From Bacteroidaceae bacterium (GTDB taxonomy: Bacteria; Bacteroidota; Bacteroidia; Bacteroidales; Bacteroidaceae), in assembly GCA_017617575.1 (NCBI GenBank), contig JAFZVY010000085.1, positions 1-64,000 of the forward strand: a stretch of 64,000 nucleotides of DNA, written 5' to 3'. The notes below the pieces were generated by a model that worked only from the letters and a program-made list of their open reading frames with translations, did no database searches and had not been told where the DNA came from. Of the stretch, positions 16,714 through 24,024 are shown in pieces. Position numbers and translations under genes: made by a program. Each line of letters starts with the position of its first letter. Positions within the stretch are counted from its first letter, which is position 1.

Positions 16714-17938
16714 TGTCTTGTTCTTTAGTGTAAATTTTGATTTCCTTTTCGGGATTGAAATGGTATGAGAACGACTTGTAATCTTCCATTCTGAAGTTTC
16801 TTATCTGTTCTGCTGTCGCGAGTTTGCCGTCAATATATATGCTTCCTTCAGGAAATGAAAGGCTTGGATTCTTTACGTTGCGATTACTTGTGATTGAGTC
16901 AGAAAGACCGTCTTCTGTTTTGATGAAGTATAAAGCCTCACAATTATTATAAATCTTTTTCATTTCATTCATACGAAGGCTGTCTTCCGCCGTTAGTGTA
17001 TTGTATGATTCAGGAAGTGCATCATATGCATCGATAAACGTTGGATTGGAAAATGCTGATAATGCTATACATATCAATGGTACGATGTAAAGTACCTTAG
17101 CGGTTCTCCAAGGATTATTTTTCTCGTTGTTCATCATGAGTATGCGTTTCTTTATCAAGCGATGTTTGAATTTGTTGGCAAATACATACGCACTTGAACC
17201 TACGGCTTTCTTGATGAGTAAGCTCTGGTATTCGGGTAGAGACACTCCTTGACGAAGTACATAATCGTCAGCCTCATACTCATGAATGTCTGCAAGTGAG
17301 TTGATGATAAGCCATGCAAACGGATTGTACCATTGTATTGCTTGGCAGAACATAAGTGCAAGCATATCAATGGAGTGCCCTGCCTTGATGTGTCCTTTCT
17401 CATGTAGAAGAATCTCGTCATGTGCTTCGTTCCAATCTTCTTCGCTTATTACTATTGTTTTCATCCAGCAATAAGGAGAGAAGTGACCGTGACGGCAACA
17501 GATTCTTATTCCGTCCTCGTACTTCACCCAAATGTTACGGCTACGCAAGCCGAGTGTGAGTATTCCCATCTGTGTGCATCTGATGATGATAGCTCCCACC
17601 ATTCCTATGAAGTAGATTACGGCTACCACGTCGAACCATGATACGGAAGGAAGGTTTTCTGCGTTGCTGGCTTTTCCCTCGAAATGACCTATTAAGTTGA
17701 CAGGCATGCCGATGTCTATCATCTGCTGGTGTGTGGCAATAATGACGGGTGAGGTGTCGAGACTCAACCAGCTTATGTCGCAGAATGGTAGTAGAAGGCT
17801 TAATGAAATAATGATTAAAAGTACGAATCGATTGACGAGAAAGAATTTCTCTTTCTGCAGTATCAAGAGATATGGTACATAAAGCAAAGTGAGCGTAAAT
17901 GCTGACTTTAGCGAATAGAGTAGTATTTGGGTTATCAT
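16700..17938 (-). CDS. M56-family (BlaR1/MecR1-like) membrane metallopeptidase
   Basis: BlaR1-like proteins sense a periplasmic signal and, through a zinc peptidase domain in the membrane, relieve repression by BlaI. The 412-residue protein has four membrane segments (about 5-28, 35-52, 100-120, 280-300) and the zinc motif HEKGH (179-183), followed by a further membrane-facing helix. The C-terminal extracytoplasmic part is about 110 residues with no penicillin-binding domain, so beta-lactam sensing is unlikely. Its ATG overlaps the BlaI stop by four bases (ATGA), a classic coupled pair. Confidence 0.9.
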   Translation of the reverse strand: MITQILLYSLKSAFTLTLLYVPYLLILQKEKFFLVNRFVLLIIISLSLLLPFCDISWLSLDTSPVIIATHQQMIDIGMPVNLIGHFEGKASNAENLPSVSWFDVVAVIYFIGMVGAIIIRCTQMGILTLGLRSRNIWVKYEDGIRICCRHGHFSPYCWMKTIVISEEDWNEAHDEILLHEKGHIKAGHSIDMLALMFCQAIQWYNPFAWLIINSLADIHEYEADDYVLRQGVSLPEYQSLLIKKAVGSSAYVFANKFKHRLIKKRILMMNNEKNNPWRTAKVLYIVPLICIALSAFSNPTFIDAYDALPESYNTLTAEDSLRMNEMKKIYNNCEALYFIKTEDGLSDSITSNRNVKNPSLSFPEGSIYIDGKLATAEQIRNFRMEDYKSFSYHFNPEKEIKIYTKEQDNEKD

Positions 17939-18294
17939 TTCTTAATAAGATTTAATAGTTCTTCAAGTTCTTCCTTGTTTATCTCTTCTTCCTTCACAAG
18001 ATGCTTTACAAAGTCGAAGCTTGAGCCATTGAAGAAGCGGTTGATGAAGCTCTTCTGCTCTTTCTTCTCATACTCAAGACGAGTAATCTTTGCAAAGTAG
18101 CGGAACAAGCGTCCTGCTATTGCATGGTGTGATACGAATCCATCTTCTTCAAGTCGGCGAATGAATGTGCTGACTGTATTGAAGTGGGTGCGAGGCTCTG
18201 GCATCTTGTCATAAAGCTCTCTCATGGTAAGACCTTCGGGTTCATCCCATAGGATACCCATTAGTTCCATCTCTTTTTCAGTAAGTTCTTTCAT
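17935..18294 (-). CDS. BlaI/MecI/CopY-family transcriptional repressor
   Basis: From the chosen start (MKELTEKEMELM) the protein has 119 residues: a winged-helix DNA-binding domain (GLTMRELYDKM, FNTVSTFIRRLEEDGFV) and a C-terminal dimerisation helix. A longer frame begins 33 bp upstream but its extra residues are not typical and lie in the leader. Dimers of this family bind TACA/TGTA palindromes. Exactly such sites lie in the promoter of this operon, one of them between the -33 and -7 boxes, so autorepression is strongly implied. The M56 gene next door supplies the inducer function. Confidence 0.92.
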   Translation of the reverse strand: MKELTEKEMELMGILWDEPEGLTMRELYDKMPEPRTHFNTVSTFIRRLEEDGFVSHHAIAGRLFRYFAKITRLEYEKKEQKSFINRFFNGSSFDFVKHLVKEEEINKEELEELLNLIKK

Positions 18295-18324
18295 AAAACT
18301 ACAAGTATTAGTTATTTGACGCTG

Positions 18325-18357
18325 CAAAGATAACTACAAGTTGTAATTATATCCAAA
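18325..18357 (-). promoter_or_regulatory. promoter of the BlaI/M56 operon
   Basis: On the minus strand TTTG (18354-18357) and TATCTTTG (18325-18332) are separated by 21 bp, a near-perfect Bacteroidota promoter. Operator 1 occupies the spacer. Confidence 0.8.
18335..18345. promoter_or_regulatory. BlaI-type operator 1 (TACAAGTTGTA)
   Basis: An 11-bp palindrome with a central G sits between the promoter boxes, where a bound repressor would block RNA polymerase. It lies within a 17-bp block repeated exactly at operator 2. MecI/BlaI operators share the TACA...TGTA half-sites. Confidence 0.82.
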
Positions 18358-18378
18358 TGTTTTGAGGAGAAATTAAAC

Positions 18379-18389
18379 TACAAGTTGTA
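18379..18389. promoter_or_regulatory. BlaI-type operator 2 (TACAAGTTGTA)
   Basis: This second copy is 44 bp from the first, centre to centre, about four helical turns, so repressor dimers would sit on the same DNA face. It is upstream of the -33 box and may allow cooperative binding. Confidence 0.78.
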
Positions 18390-18502
18390 ATTTAATGATA
18401 TTTGTCAATAAAATCAAGTTTTTTGTACTTATACATTTATATTTCTTTTTACTTTTTTGAAAGATTTTTGTTTTTGATGTTTTAAGTTATGAATATTGTC
18501 AT

Positions 18503-18510
18503 TATCTTTG
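18503..18510 (+). promoter_or_regulatory. -7 box for the GH127 gene
   Basis: TATCTTTG matches the -7 consensus 37 bp before the start codon. The -33 region holds only TTTA at 19 bp. Confidence 0.55.
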
Positions 18511-18544
18511 CGAGACCAAACAAAATAATACTGTAATCTAACCA

Positions 18545-21031
18545 ATGAAAAAGATTTTATCTTTTGCAATCATCACGTCCGTTGTCTCTGCCGTATATGC
18601 ACAGGACAAGTCGGGCTATCCTATTACTCAGGTACCTTTCACGAGTGTCAAGGTCACGCAGGGTACATTCTGGGGACAGCGACTTCAGGCAAGTCGTGAG
18701 GTCACCATTCCTCTTGCTTTCAGTAAGTGTGAGGAAACGAATCGCTATGAGAATTTCTCTCGTGCGCATAAACATATCATGGACCCTTCGGCGGTCTTTA
18801 AGATTGACCAGAACGCTTACACGTTTGATGACACAGACCCTTACAAGACGCTTGAGGGTGCAAGTTATCTGATGCAGTCTTATCCTAATGCCACTTTCAA
18901 GGGCAAGAAGCTTGATAAGTATTGCGATAGCGTTATTGCCGTGATAGCAAGTGGTCAGGAGCCTGACGGTTACCTGAACACGTTCCGCACGATGAATCCT
19001 GAGCATCCGCACAATTGGTCGGGAAGCAAGAGATGGGAACGTGTGGAGGACCTTTCGCATGAGTTCTATAATCTCGGTCATCTGTGTGAGGCTGCCGTTG
19101 CACATTACTATGCTACAGGCAAGAGAAGTCTTCTTGACATAGCAATTAAGTATGCGGATTGTATCTGTAAGGAGGTGGGAAACAAGCCGGGTCAGGCTTG
19201 TGTCGTTCCTGGTCATCAGATTGCGGAGATGGGTCTTGCTAAGCTTTATATTGCTACAAATGACAAAAAGTATCTTGAGCAGGCTAAGTTCTTCCTTGAC
19301 CAGCGTGGCAAGAAGAACAAGGACTGGAAATATACGGAGAATGGCATATACGATAAGGATGGCTACTATCATAGCCTTAATGAGTATAGCCAGAGCCACA
19401 AGCCTGTGCTTGAACAGGATGAGGCTGTAGGTCATGCCGTTCGTGCCGGATATATGTATGCCGGTATGGCTGACATAGCTGCCCTTACGGGTGATGAAGG
19501 CTACATCAAGGCTATTGACAGGATATGGGAGAACATCGTGGGCAAGAAGTTCTACATCACTGGTGGTGTGGGTGCCACGTCAAGTGGCGAGGCTTTTGGT
19601 GCGAACTACGAGCTTCCAAACATGAGTGCATATTGCGAGACATGTGCAGCCATAGCTCAGGTGTATCTCAACTATCGTCTCTTCCTCCTTCATGGAGAGT
19701 CAAAATATTATGACGCCCTTGAGCGTTCGCTCTATAATGGAGTGATAAGCGGTATCTCAATAGATGGTGGCAAGTTCTTCTATCCTAACCCATTGCAGTC
19801 AATGGGACAGCACCAGCGTCAGGCTTGGTTCGGTTGTGCTTGTTGTCCTTCAAATGCCGCACGATTCATTCCTTCGCTCCCACAGTATATATATGCTGTG
19901 AAGGGTAATAGCCTTTACGTGAACCTCTTCAATGGTAACACGACCAACGTGAAGGTGGGTGGCAAGAACGTGACACTTGAACAGGTGACTAACTATCCTT
20001 GGGATGGTGACATCACTATGAACATAAAGAAGGGTAACGGCAACTATGCCATCAACATCCGTATTCCGGGATGGGTGAAGGGTGAGGTTGTTCCTTCAAA
20101 CCTTTATACTTACTCTGACACTAAGCGACTTGGCTATTCAGTTATGGTGAACGGCAAGGCTGTGGAAGGTAAGATGGAGAATGGCTACTTCGTCATCAAC
20201 CGTAAGTGGAAGGCTGGCGATAAGATTAGCGTTCACTTTGACATGGAGGCTCGTACCGTTCGTGCCAATGGCAAGGTGAGTGCAGACAAGGGTAGGGTAA
20301 GCGTTGAAAGAGGACCTATCGTATATTGTGCAGAGTGGCCAGACAATACTTGTGACGTGCTTAGTGCACTTATCAATCAAGAGCCTAAGTTTACTCTTGG
20401 CTCAAAGGATATTCAGAATACTAAGGTTGTCACTCTCACAACGGATGCTCAGACGCTCAACTTCAACAAGGCAGGCAAGCTTGAGGCGAAGGACGAGAGA
20501 TTGGTACTTATCCCATATTATGCCTGGGCACATCGTGGAAATGGTAAGATGACAGTATGGATTCCACAGGATTTGAGTGCCACTACTCCTGCTCTTCCAG
20601 CATCCATAGCATCTGAGAGTAAGGTGAGTGCTTCAAAGAAGAATCTTCCAGCACTCTCAGCAATAAATGACCGCCTTGTACCAAGTGACGAGAACGACCG
20701 TAGCGTTCCTTACACTCATTGGTGGCCAGCTAAGAACACTACAGAGTGGCTTCAGTACAACTTCAAGCAAGCAGAGACGATAAGCACATCTACTGTCTAT
20801 TGGTTTGATGATGGCCCTTGGGGTGGTTGTCGTGTTCCTGCTTCATGGAAGCTCTACTACCGCAACGACTCTGGCGAGTGGGTACCTGTAAAGAATCCGT
20901 CAGAATATGGCGTGGTTAAGGGTGCTGCCAATACAGTAAACTTCGACCCAGTAAAGACTACTGCTGTCAAGCTTGAGATTCAGCAACCAAAGGAATTCTC
21001 CTGTGGAGTGTTTGAGTGGGGAGTGAAGTAG
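18545..21031 (+). CDS. glycoside hydrolase family 127 (beta-L-arabinofuranosidase type)
   Basis: GH127 enzymes release beta-L-arabinofuranose from plant glycans. The 828-residue protein has a signal peptide (1-20), an (alpha/alpha)6 barrel with the zinc-centre residues of the family: Glu365 and Cys367 in YCETCA, and Cys433-Cys434 in CACCPSN, matching the Glu/Cys3 site known from HypBA1. Beta-sandwich domains follow, and the last ~120 residues (THWWPAKNTTEWLQYNF...) look like a carbohydrate-binding or F5/8-like module that basic GH127 proteins lack. Arabinose side chains are common on pectin, so it fits the nearby pectin locus, though it has its own promoter. Confidence 0.92.
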   Translation: MKKILSFAIITSVVSAVYAQDKSGYPITQVPFTSVKVTQGTFWGQRLQASREVTIPLAFSKCEETNRYENFSRAHKHIMDPSAVFKIDQNAYTFDDTDPYKTLEGASYLMQSYPNATFKGKKLDKYCDSVIAVIASGQEPDGYLNTFRTMNPEHPHNWSGSKRWERVEDLSHEFYNLGHLCEAAVAHYYATGKRSLLDIAIKYADCICKEVGNKPGQACVVPGHQIAEMGLAKLYIATNDKKYLEQAKFFLDQRGKKNKDWKYTENGIYDKDGYYHSLNEYSQSHKPVLEQDEAVGHAVRAGYMYAGMADIAALTGDEGYIKAIDRIWENIVGKKFYITGGVGATSSGEAFGANYELPNMSAYCETCAAIAQVYLNYRLFLLHGESKYYDALERSLYNGVISGISIDGGKFFYPNPLQSMGQHQRQAWFGCACCPSNAARFIPSLPQYIYAVKGNSLYVNLFNGNTTNVKVGGKNVTLEQVTNYPWDGDITMNIKKGNGNYAINIRIPGWVKGEVVPSNLYTYSDTKRLGYSVMVNGKAVEGKMENGYFVINRKWKAGDKISVHFDMEARTVRANGKVSADKGRVSVERGPIVYCAEWPDNTCDVLSALINQEPKFTLGSKDIQNTKVVTLTTDAQTLNFNKAGKLEAKDERLVLIPYYAWAHRGNGKMTVWIPQDLSATTPALPASIASESKVSASKKNLPALSAINDRLVPSDENDRSVPYTHWWPAKNTTEWLQYNFKQAETISTSTVYWFDDGPWGGCRVPASWKLYYRNDSGEWVPVKNPSEYGVVKGAANTVNFDPVKTTAVKLEIQQPKEFSCGVFEWGVK

Positions 21032-21037
21032 TTTTTG

Positions 21038-21225
21038 GGAGTTAAAAGGAGTTAGAAGAAGTAAAAAGTAGTAAAAAGACGATTGTCAGTTTTTGTTTAT
21101 TTCAAGTTTCAAATCTTTAATTTATGCCTTCGGGCAAGATTTGACATTATAGATTTGAGTCTTTTGCATTCGTCTCTTTACTCCACTTTAATACTTTATA
21201 CTTCTCTTTACTTCTAAAAAGTAAA
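21038..21225. repeat. 11-bp-period array with a complementary partner
   Basis: After the GH127 stop, units such as GGAGTTAAAAG, GAGTTAGAAGA, AGTAAAAAGTA and GTAAAAAGACG recur every 11 bp. About 100 bp later the complement appears in 11-bp units (CGTCTCTTTAC, TCCACTTTAAT, ACTTTATACTT). The pair could form a transcript-end hairpin. Confidence 0.5.
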
Positions 21226-21426
21226 TTGTATTGTAATAAAATCGAAAATATATCAGTTAAAAATAATGTAGTTCAATTTTTATTAAAAGATTCTATCGGG
21301 ATAACTTAGTTGATTGACAGTAATGTCAAAGTGAAGGATGGGGTTCTCATTCTTCACTTTTTTTATGTGTTTTTCTTGACATTTATCAGTAAATGCTATT
21401 TGTAGATAAAAAAAAACATTTTTTGC

Positions 21427-21457
21427 TTGTTGTATATTATTGTAATGCATATCTTTG
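21427..21457 (+). promoter_or_regulatory. promoter for the small exported protein gene
   Basis: TTG (21427-21429) and TATCTTTG (21450-21457) are 20 bp apart. The predicted leader is about 195 bases, unusually long. The 21226-21426 stretch before it holds no gene I can support. Confidence 0.7.
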
Positions 21458-21658
21458 CAACGTAGGGAATACGGATTTTTTTTTGAACGTGCATTTTCCT
21501 TGTACAAATAAACAGTTCTTTTATACATTTGTTTACACATTTGATTTTCTTTTCAATGGCTTCCGTTGGAAAGAGATGACTGAGACATAATATATAAAGT
21601 AACCATAATTTTTTATAGAGAAAGTATAAACATTTCTATTAACAAAAACTATAGCATT

Positions 21659-22024
21659 ATGAAACTAATAAAACTTTTCCTTTTTGCTCTCTGTGTTGCA
21701 TTTCCATTTAGCGATGCTTTAGCAGATAATACTTCAAATACAACTATAACATTGCCTACTGGTCACATTAAGATACGTAGAAACGAGGCAAGAGTTGAAA
21801 CTCATGTTCTTCAGTATAGCGAGAATGAGTATGCTGTTGTCTTCGGACAGAATTACAATGACGTTGTTATCGAGGTGTATGACGTTGAGGGTTATCTTAT
21901 CGGTTGCGTAGAAGCTGATTACGTTACAACAAACGATACAGTTGTTGTTACAACAGAAGAAGATGGTGCAACAGATTTGACAGTTTTCTCAGGTGAAGAT
22001 ATAGTATTCTCAACAGAGCTTTAA
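21659..22024 (+). CDS. small exported protein, DUF3244-like
   Basis: The 121-residue protein has a signal peptide (about 1-22, cut after ALA) and a compact beta-rich domain of about 95 residues with many Thr, Val and acidic residues. Size and layout resemble the DUF3244 group of small secreted Bacteroidota proteins, whose role is unknown; the match is by impression. It has its own promoter with a long leader and a strong terminator, so it is a single-gene transcript. It lies upstream of a membrane TPR/HTH regulator, which could control it or respond to it. Confidence 0.75.
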   Translation: MKLIKLFLFALCVAFPFSDALADNTSNTTITLPTGHIKIRRNEARVETHVLQYSENEYAVVFGQNYNDVVIEVYDVEGYLIGCVEADYVTTNDTVVVTTEEDGATDLTVFSGEDIVFSTEL

Positions 22025-22082
22025 GCAAAGATTACATATAGAGAATGCAACTTTTGGTAAGTTGTTTTCTTCCAAGATACGT

Positions 22083-22124
22083 TAAGGGCTGTTAGGGGAT
22101 AAACTAACAGCCCTTATCTTTTTT
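22083..22124 (+). terminator. intrinsic terminator
   Basis: A perfect 13-bp stem (22083-22095 with 22104-22116), 8-base loop and a T-rich tail follow the small exported protein gene. Confidence 0.9.
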
Positions 22125-22220
22125 ACATAAAAGTATTTCGTATTTGATGCGGTTTTCGTGAAAAAAACATTTAATTGGGGATTTTTTGTAGAATTTTATT
22201 GTAGTATAGAAAAGATAGAG

Positions 22221-22228
22221 TAAATTTG
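22221..22228 (+). promoter_or_regulatory. -7 box for the TPR regulator gene
   Basis: TAAATTTG fits the -7 consensus 29 bp before the start. The -33 region is not clear. A G-run (GGGGGG) directly precedes the ATG. Confidence 0.5.
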
Positions 22229-22257
22229 CTGTACTTAAAGTAAATTAAACCGGGGGG

Positions 22258-23853
22258 ATGAAGTTAACAGGATATATACTAATCGCATTAACTGTATTTA
22301 CATTTGTAAGTTGTAGCGAGAAGTCGGATGTTCAACAATTGAAGTCAGCGTTTTATATGATGGACAATGACTCAGTTGATGATGCCGAGATGATTATTAC
22401 CTTATACTCTGACACCAAGATGAGTGATGAGTGTAGGGCTTTGTATAATCTTGCAAAGACAAGACTTCTTTATCTTCAAGATAAAGAGATTAAGAGTGAT
22501 TCTCTTATAAACTTTTCCATTGAATATTATAAGAACTCTGATAAGGATAAACAATTCTTGGCAGAGGCATATTACTATAAGGGTGTGATAAGGGATTTGT
22601 TGGGACATCCAGACGAAGCTGTTGTTTATCTGAAAGAAGCTGAAATCATTGCAACCAGTATAGAAGATGTTACCCTTACACATAAGATTTATGAAATGCT
22701 TTGCTCTTTGTTCCTTGAAACGGATGCAAATCATCTTACGAGGGAATATACCCATAAGAATCTTGAACTTTCCAAGAAGGCTAAAAACTATAATTGGTAT
22801 CTTTTTGCTGCGTATCAAATAGGTTCTTACTATAAAAAGGTTGGGGCTAAGGATAGTGCGCAATACTACTTTGATAGTATGAAGCCTTATGTAAATACAA
22901 TAAAGACGGCAGAAGAAAAAAGTGCGGCTTTGCTTATTTTAGGAGGTTGTGTTGCAGAACAAAATTATGATTTGGCGGAAGACTATCTTAAGCAATCTAT
23001 TGCAATAAAGCCAAATTCCCAAGCATATATTAGTTTGGCAGTTATTAGCTATTCTATTAAGAATGATATAGAAAAAGCGCAGGAGTATATTGCTGAAAGT
23101 TATAAGTATGCCAAGGATGCAAGAGATTCTTTATGGGTAACGGAAAAATTACTTGAGATTAAGAAAGAATCTGGTGAGTACAAGGAAGCATGCGACTTGT
23201 ATGAAAAGCTTGCTGAGCTTGAGGCACGTGTCAACAGTTCCGAGCGTGAAAAGAATATTGTTAGGGTTCAGGCTCAGTATAATGTTCTTGCAAAGGAAAG
23301 GGAGTTCCAGACAACTATGCAGAGGGTAACTCTTGTTATCGTGATAGTTGTTGTTGTGATTATAATTCTCTTGTTCTATAATCACATCAAGATGATGAAG
23401 ATGAAGGAACGCCAGTTGAAAGACCAGCTCTTGCTTGAGGTTTATAATGGTAAGATAAAAGACCTTGAGACAACAGAATCGGCTACTTCATTGCAGGTTC
23501 AGAACCTTAGGGAAAAGGTTACTCAGTTGCGCCAGAAGCAAGGTGAGCGACTTTCAGAGGGTAAGAAGTTGTACGAGCTTATTCTTAATGGTGGAAATAT
23601 CGTTTCATGGACAAAGCAGGACTACAATAATTTCCTCGATTACTACACTCTTCTCGACATGCCGTTTATGGTTCACATGGAGAAGGATTACGATAACTTG
23701 TCAACTCGTTCAATGGTTTACCTCATCCTTTGTAACCTTGGCAAGACAGAGGACGAAATAAAGAATATATTTGGTATTAGTGGTTCTGCCATCCGTTCTA
23801 TCAAGTCAAGAACGAAGAGCAGACTTATCAACCAGAATCACGAAGAAGAATAA
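22258..23853 (+). CDS. membrane-bound TPR protein with C-terminal HTH
   Basis: The 531-residue protein starts with a lipoprotein-like signal (FVSC, Cys19), continues with TPR repeats (about 60-330) and has one strong membrane helix (357-376, VIVIVVVVIIILLFY). A basic coiled coil (385-430) and a C-terminal helix-turn-helix (KTEDEIKNIFGISGSAIRSIKSR, given here in part) follow. TPRs would be outside the cytoplasm and the HTH inside, so it may be a one-component membrane-tethered regulator. Such TPR-TM-HTH proteins are frequent in Bacteroidota but their targets are mostly unknown. If Cys19 is lipidated, the topology needs two anchors. Confidence 0.8.
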   Translation: MKLTGYILIALTVFTFVSCSEKSDVQQLKSAFYMMDNDSVDDAEMIITLYSDTKMSDECRALYNLAKTRLLYLQDKEIKSDSLINFSIEYYKNSDKDKQFLAEAYYYKGVIRDLLGHPDEAVVYLKEAEIIATSIEDVTLTHKIYEMLCSLFLETDANHLTREYTHKNLELSKKAKNYNWYLFAAYQIGSYYKKVGAKDSAQYYFDSMKPYVNTIKTAEEKSAALLILGGCVAEQNYDLAEDYLKQSIAIKPNSQAYISLAVISYSIKNDIEKAQEYIAESYKYAKDARDSLWVTEKLLEIKKESGEYKEACDLYEKLAELEARVNSSEREKNIVRVQAQYNVLAKEREFQTTMQRVTLVIVIVVVVIIILLFYNHIKMMKMKERQLKDQLLLEVYNGKIKDLETTESATSLQVQNLREKVTQLRQKQGERLSEGKKLYELILNGGNIVSWTKQDYNNFLDYYTLLDMPFMVHMEKDYDNLSTRSMVYLILCNLGKTEDEIKNIFGISGSAIRSIKSRTKSRLINQNHEEE

Positions 23854-23891
23854 CGACATGCTCAGATGTGGTTATTCTTGATGATAAAAAT

Positions 23892-23935
23892 AAAAAGCGA
23901 TGGAGAGCAAAAACGCTCTCCATCGCTTTTTGTTT
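23892..23935. terminator. intrinsic terminator, 17-bp stem
   Basis: Perfect arms (23892-23908 and 23915-23931) with a 6-base loop; A run before, T run after. It serves the TPR regulator gene and could also end the convergent GH92 transcript. Confidence 0.92.
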
Positions 23936-24024
23936 TACTCTTTACACAATAATATGTTATTTCCCACTTCTAACCATATAAGTTACTTGGTGTAAACACA
24001 CATGTATATGTGTCTTAACTATCA

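Noticed and set aside
16700..18294. BlaI/M56 genes as a beta-lactam resistance locus
   Set aside because: No penicillin-binding sensor domain and no beta-lactamase are present.
18557..19435. Long minus-strand frame opposite GH127
   Set aside because: Covers a signal peptide and catalytic domain of an evident GH127 gene; no promoter or family.
21393..21590. 65-codon frame upstream of the small exported protein
   Set aside because: It spans the best promoter of that gene and is Phe/Tyr/Cys-rich from AT-rich DNA.
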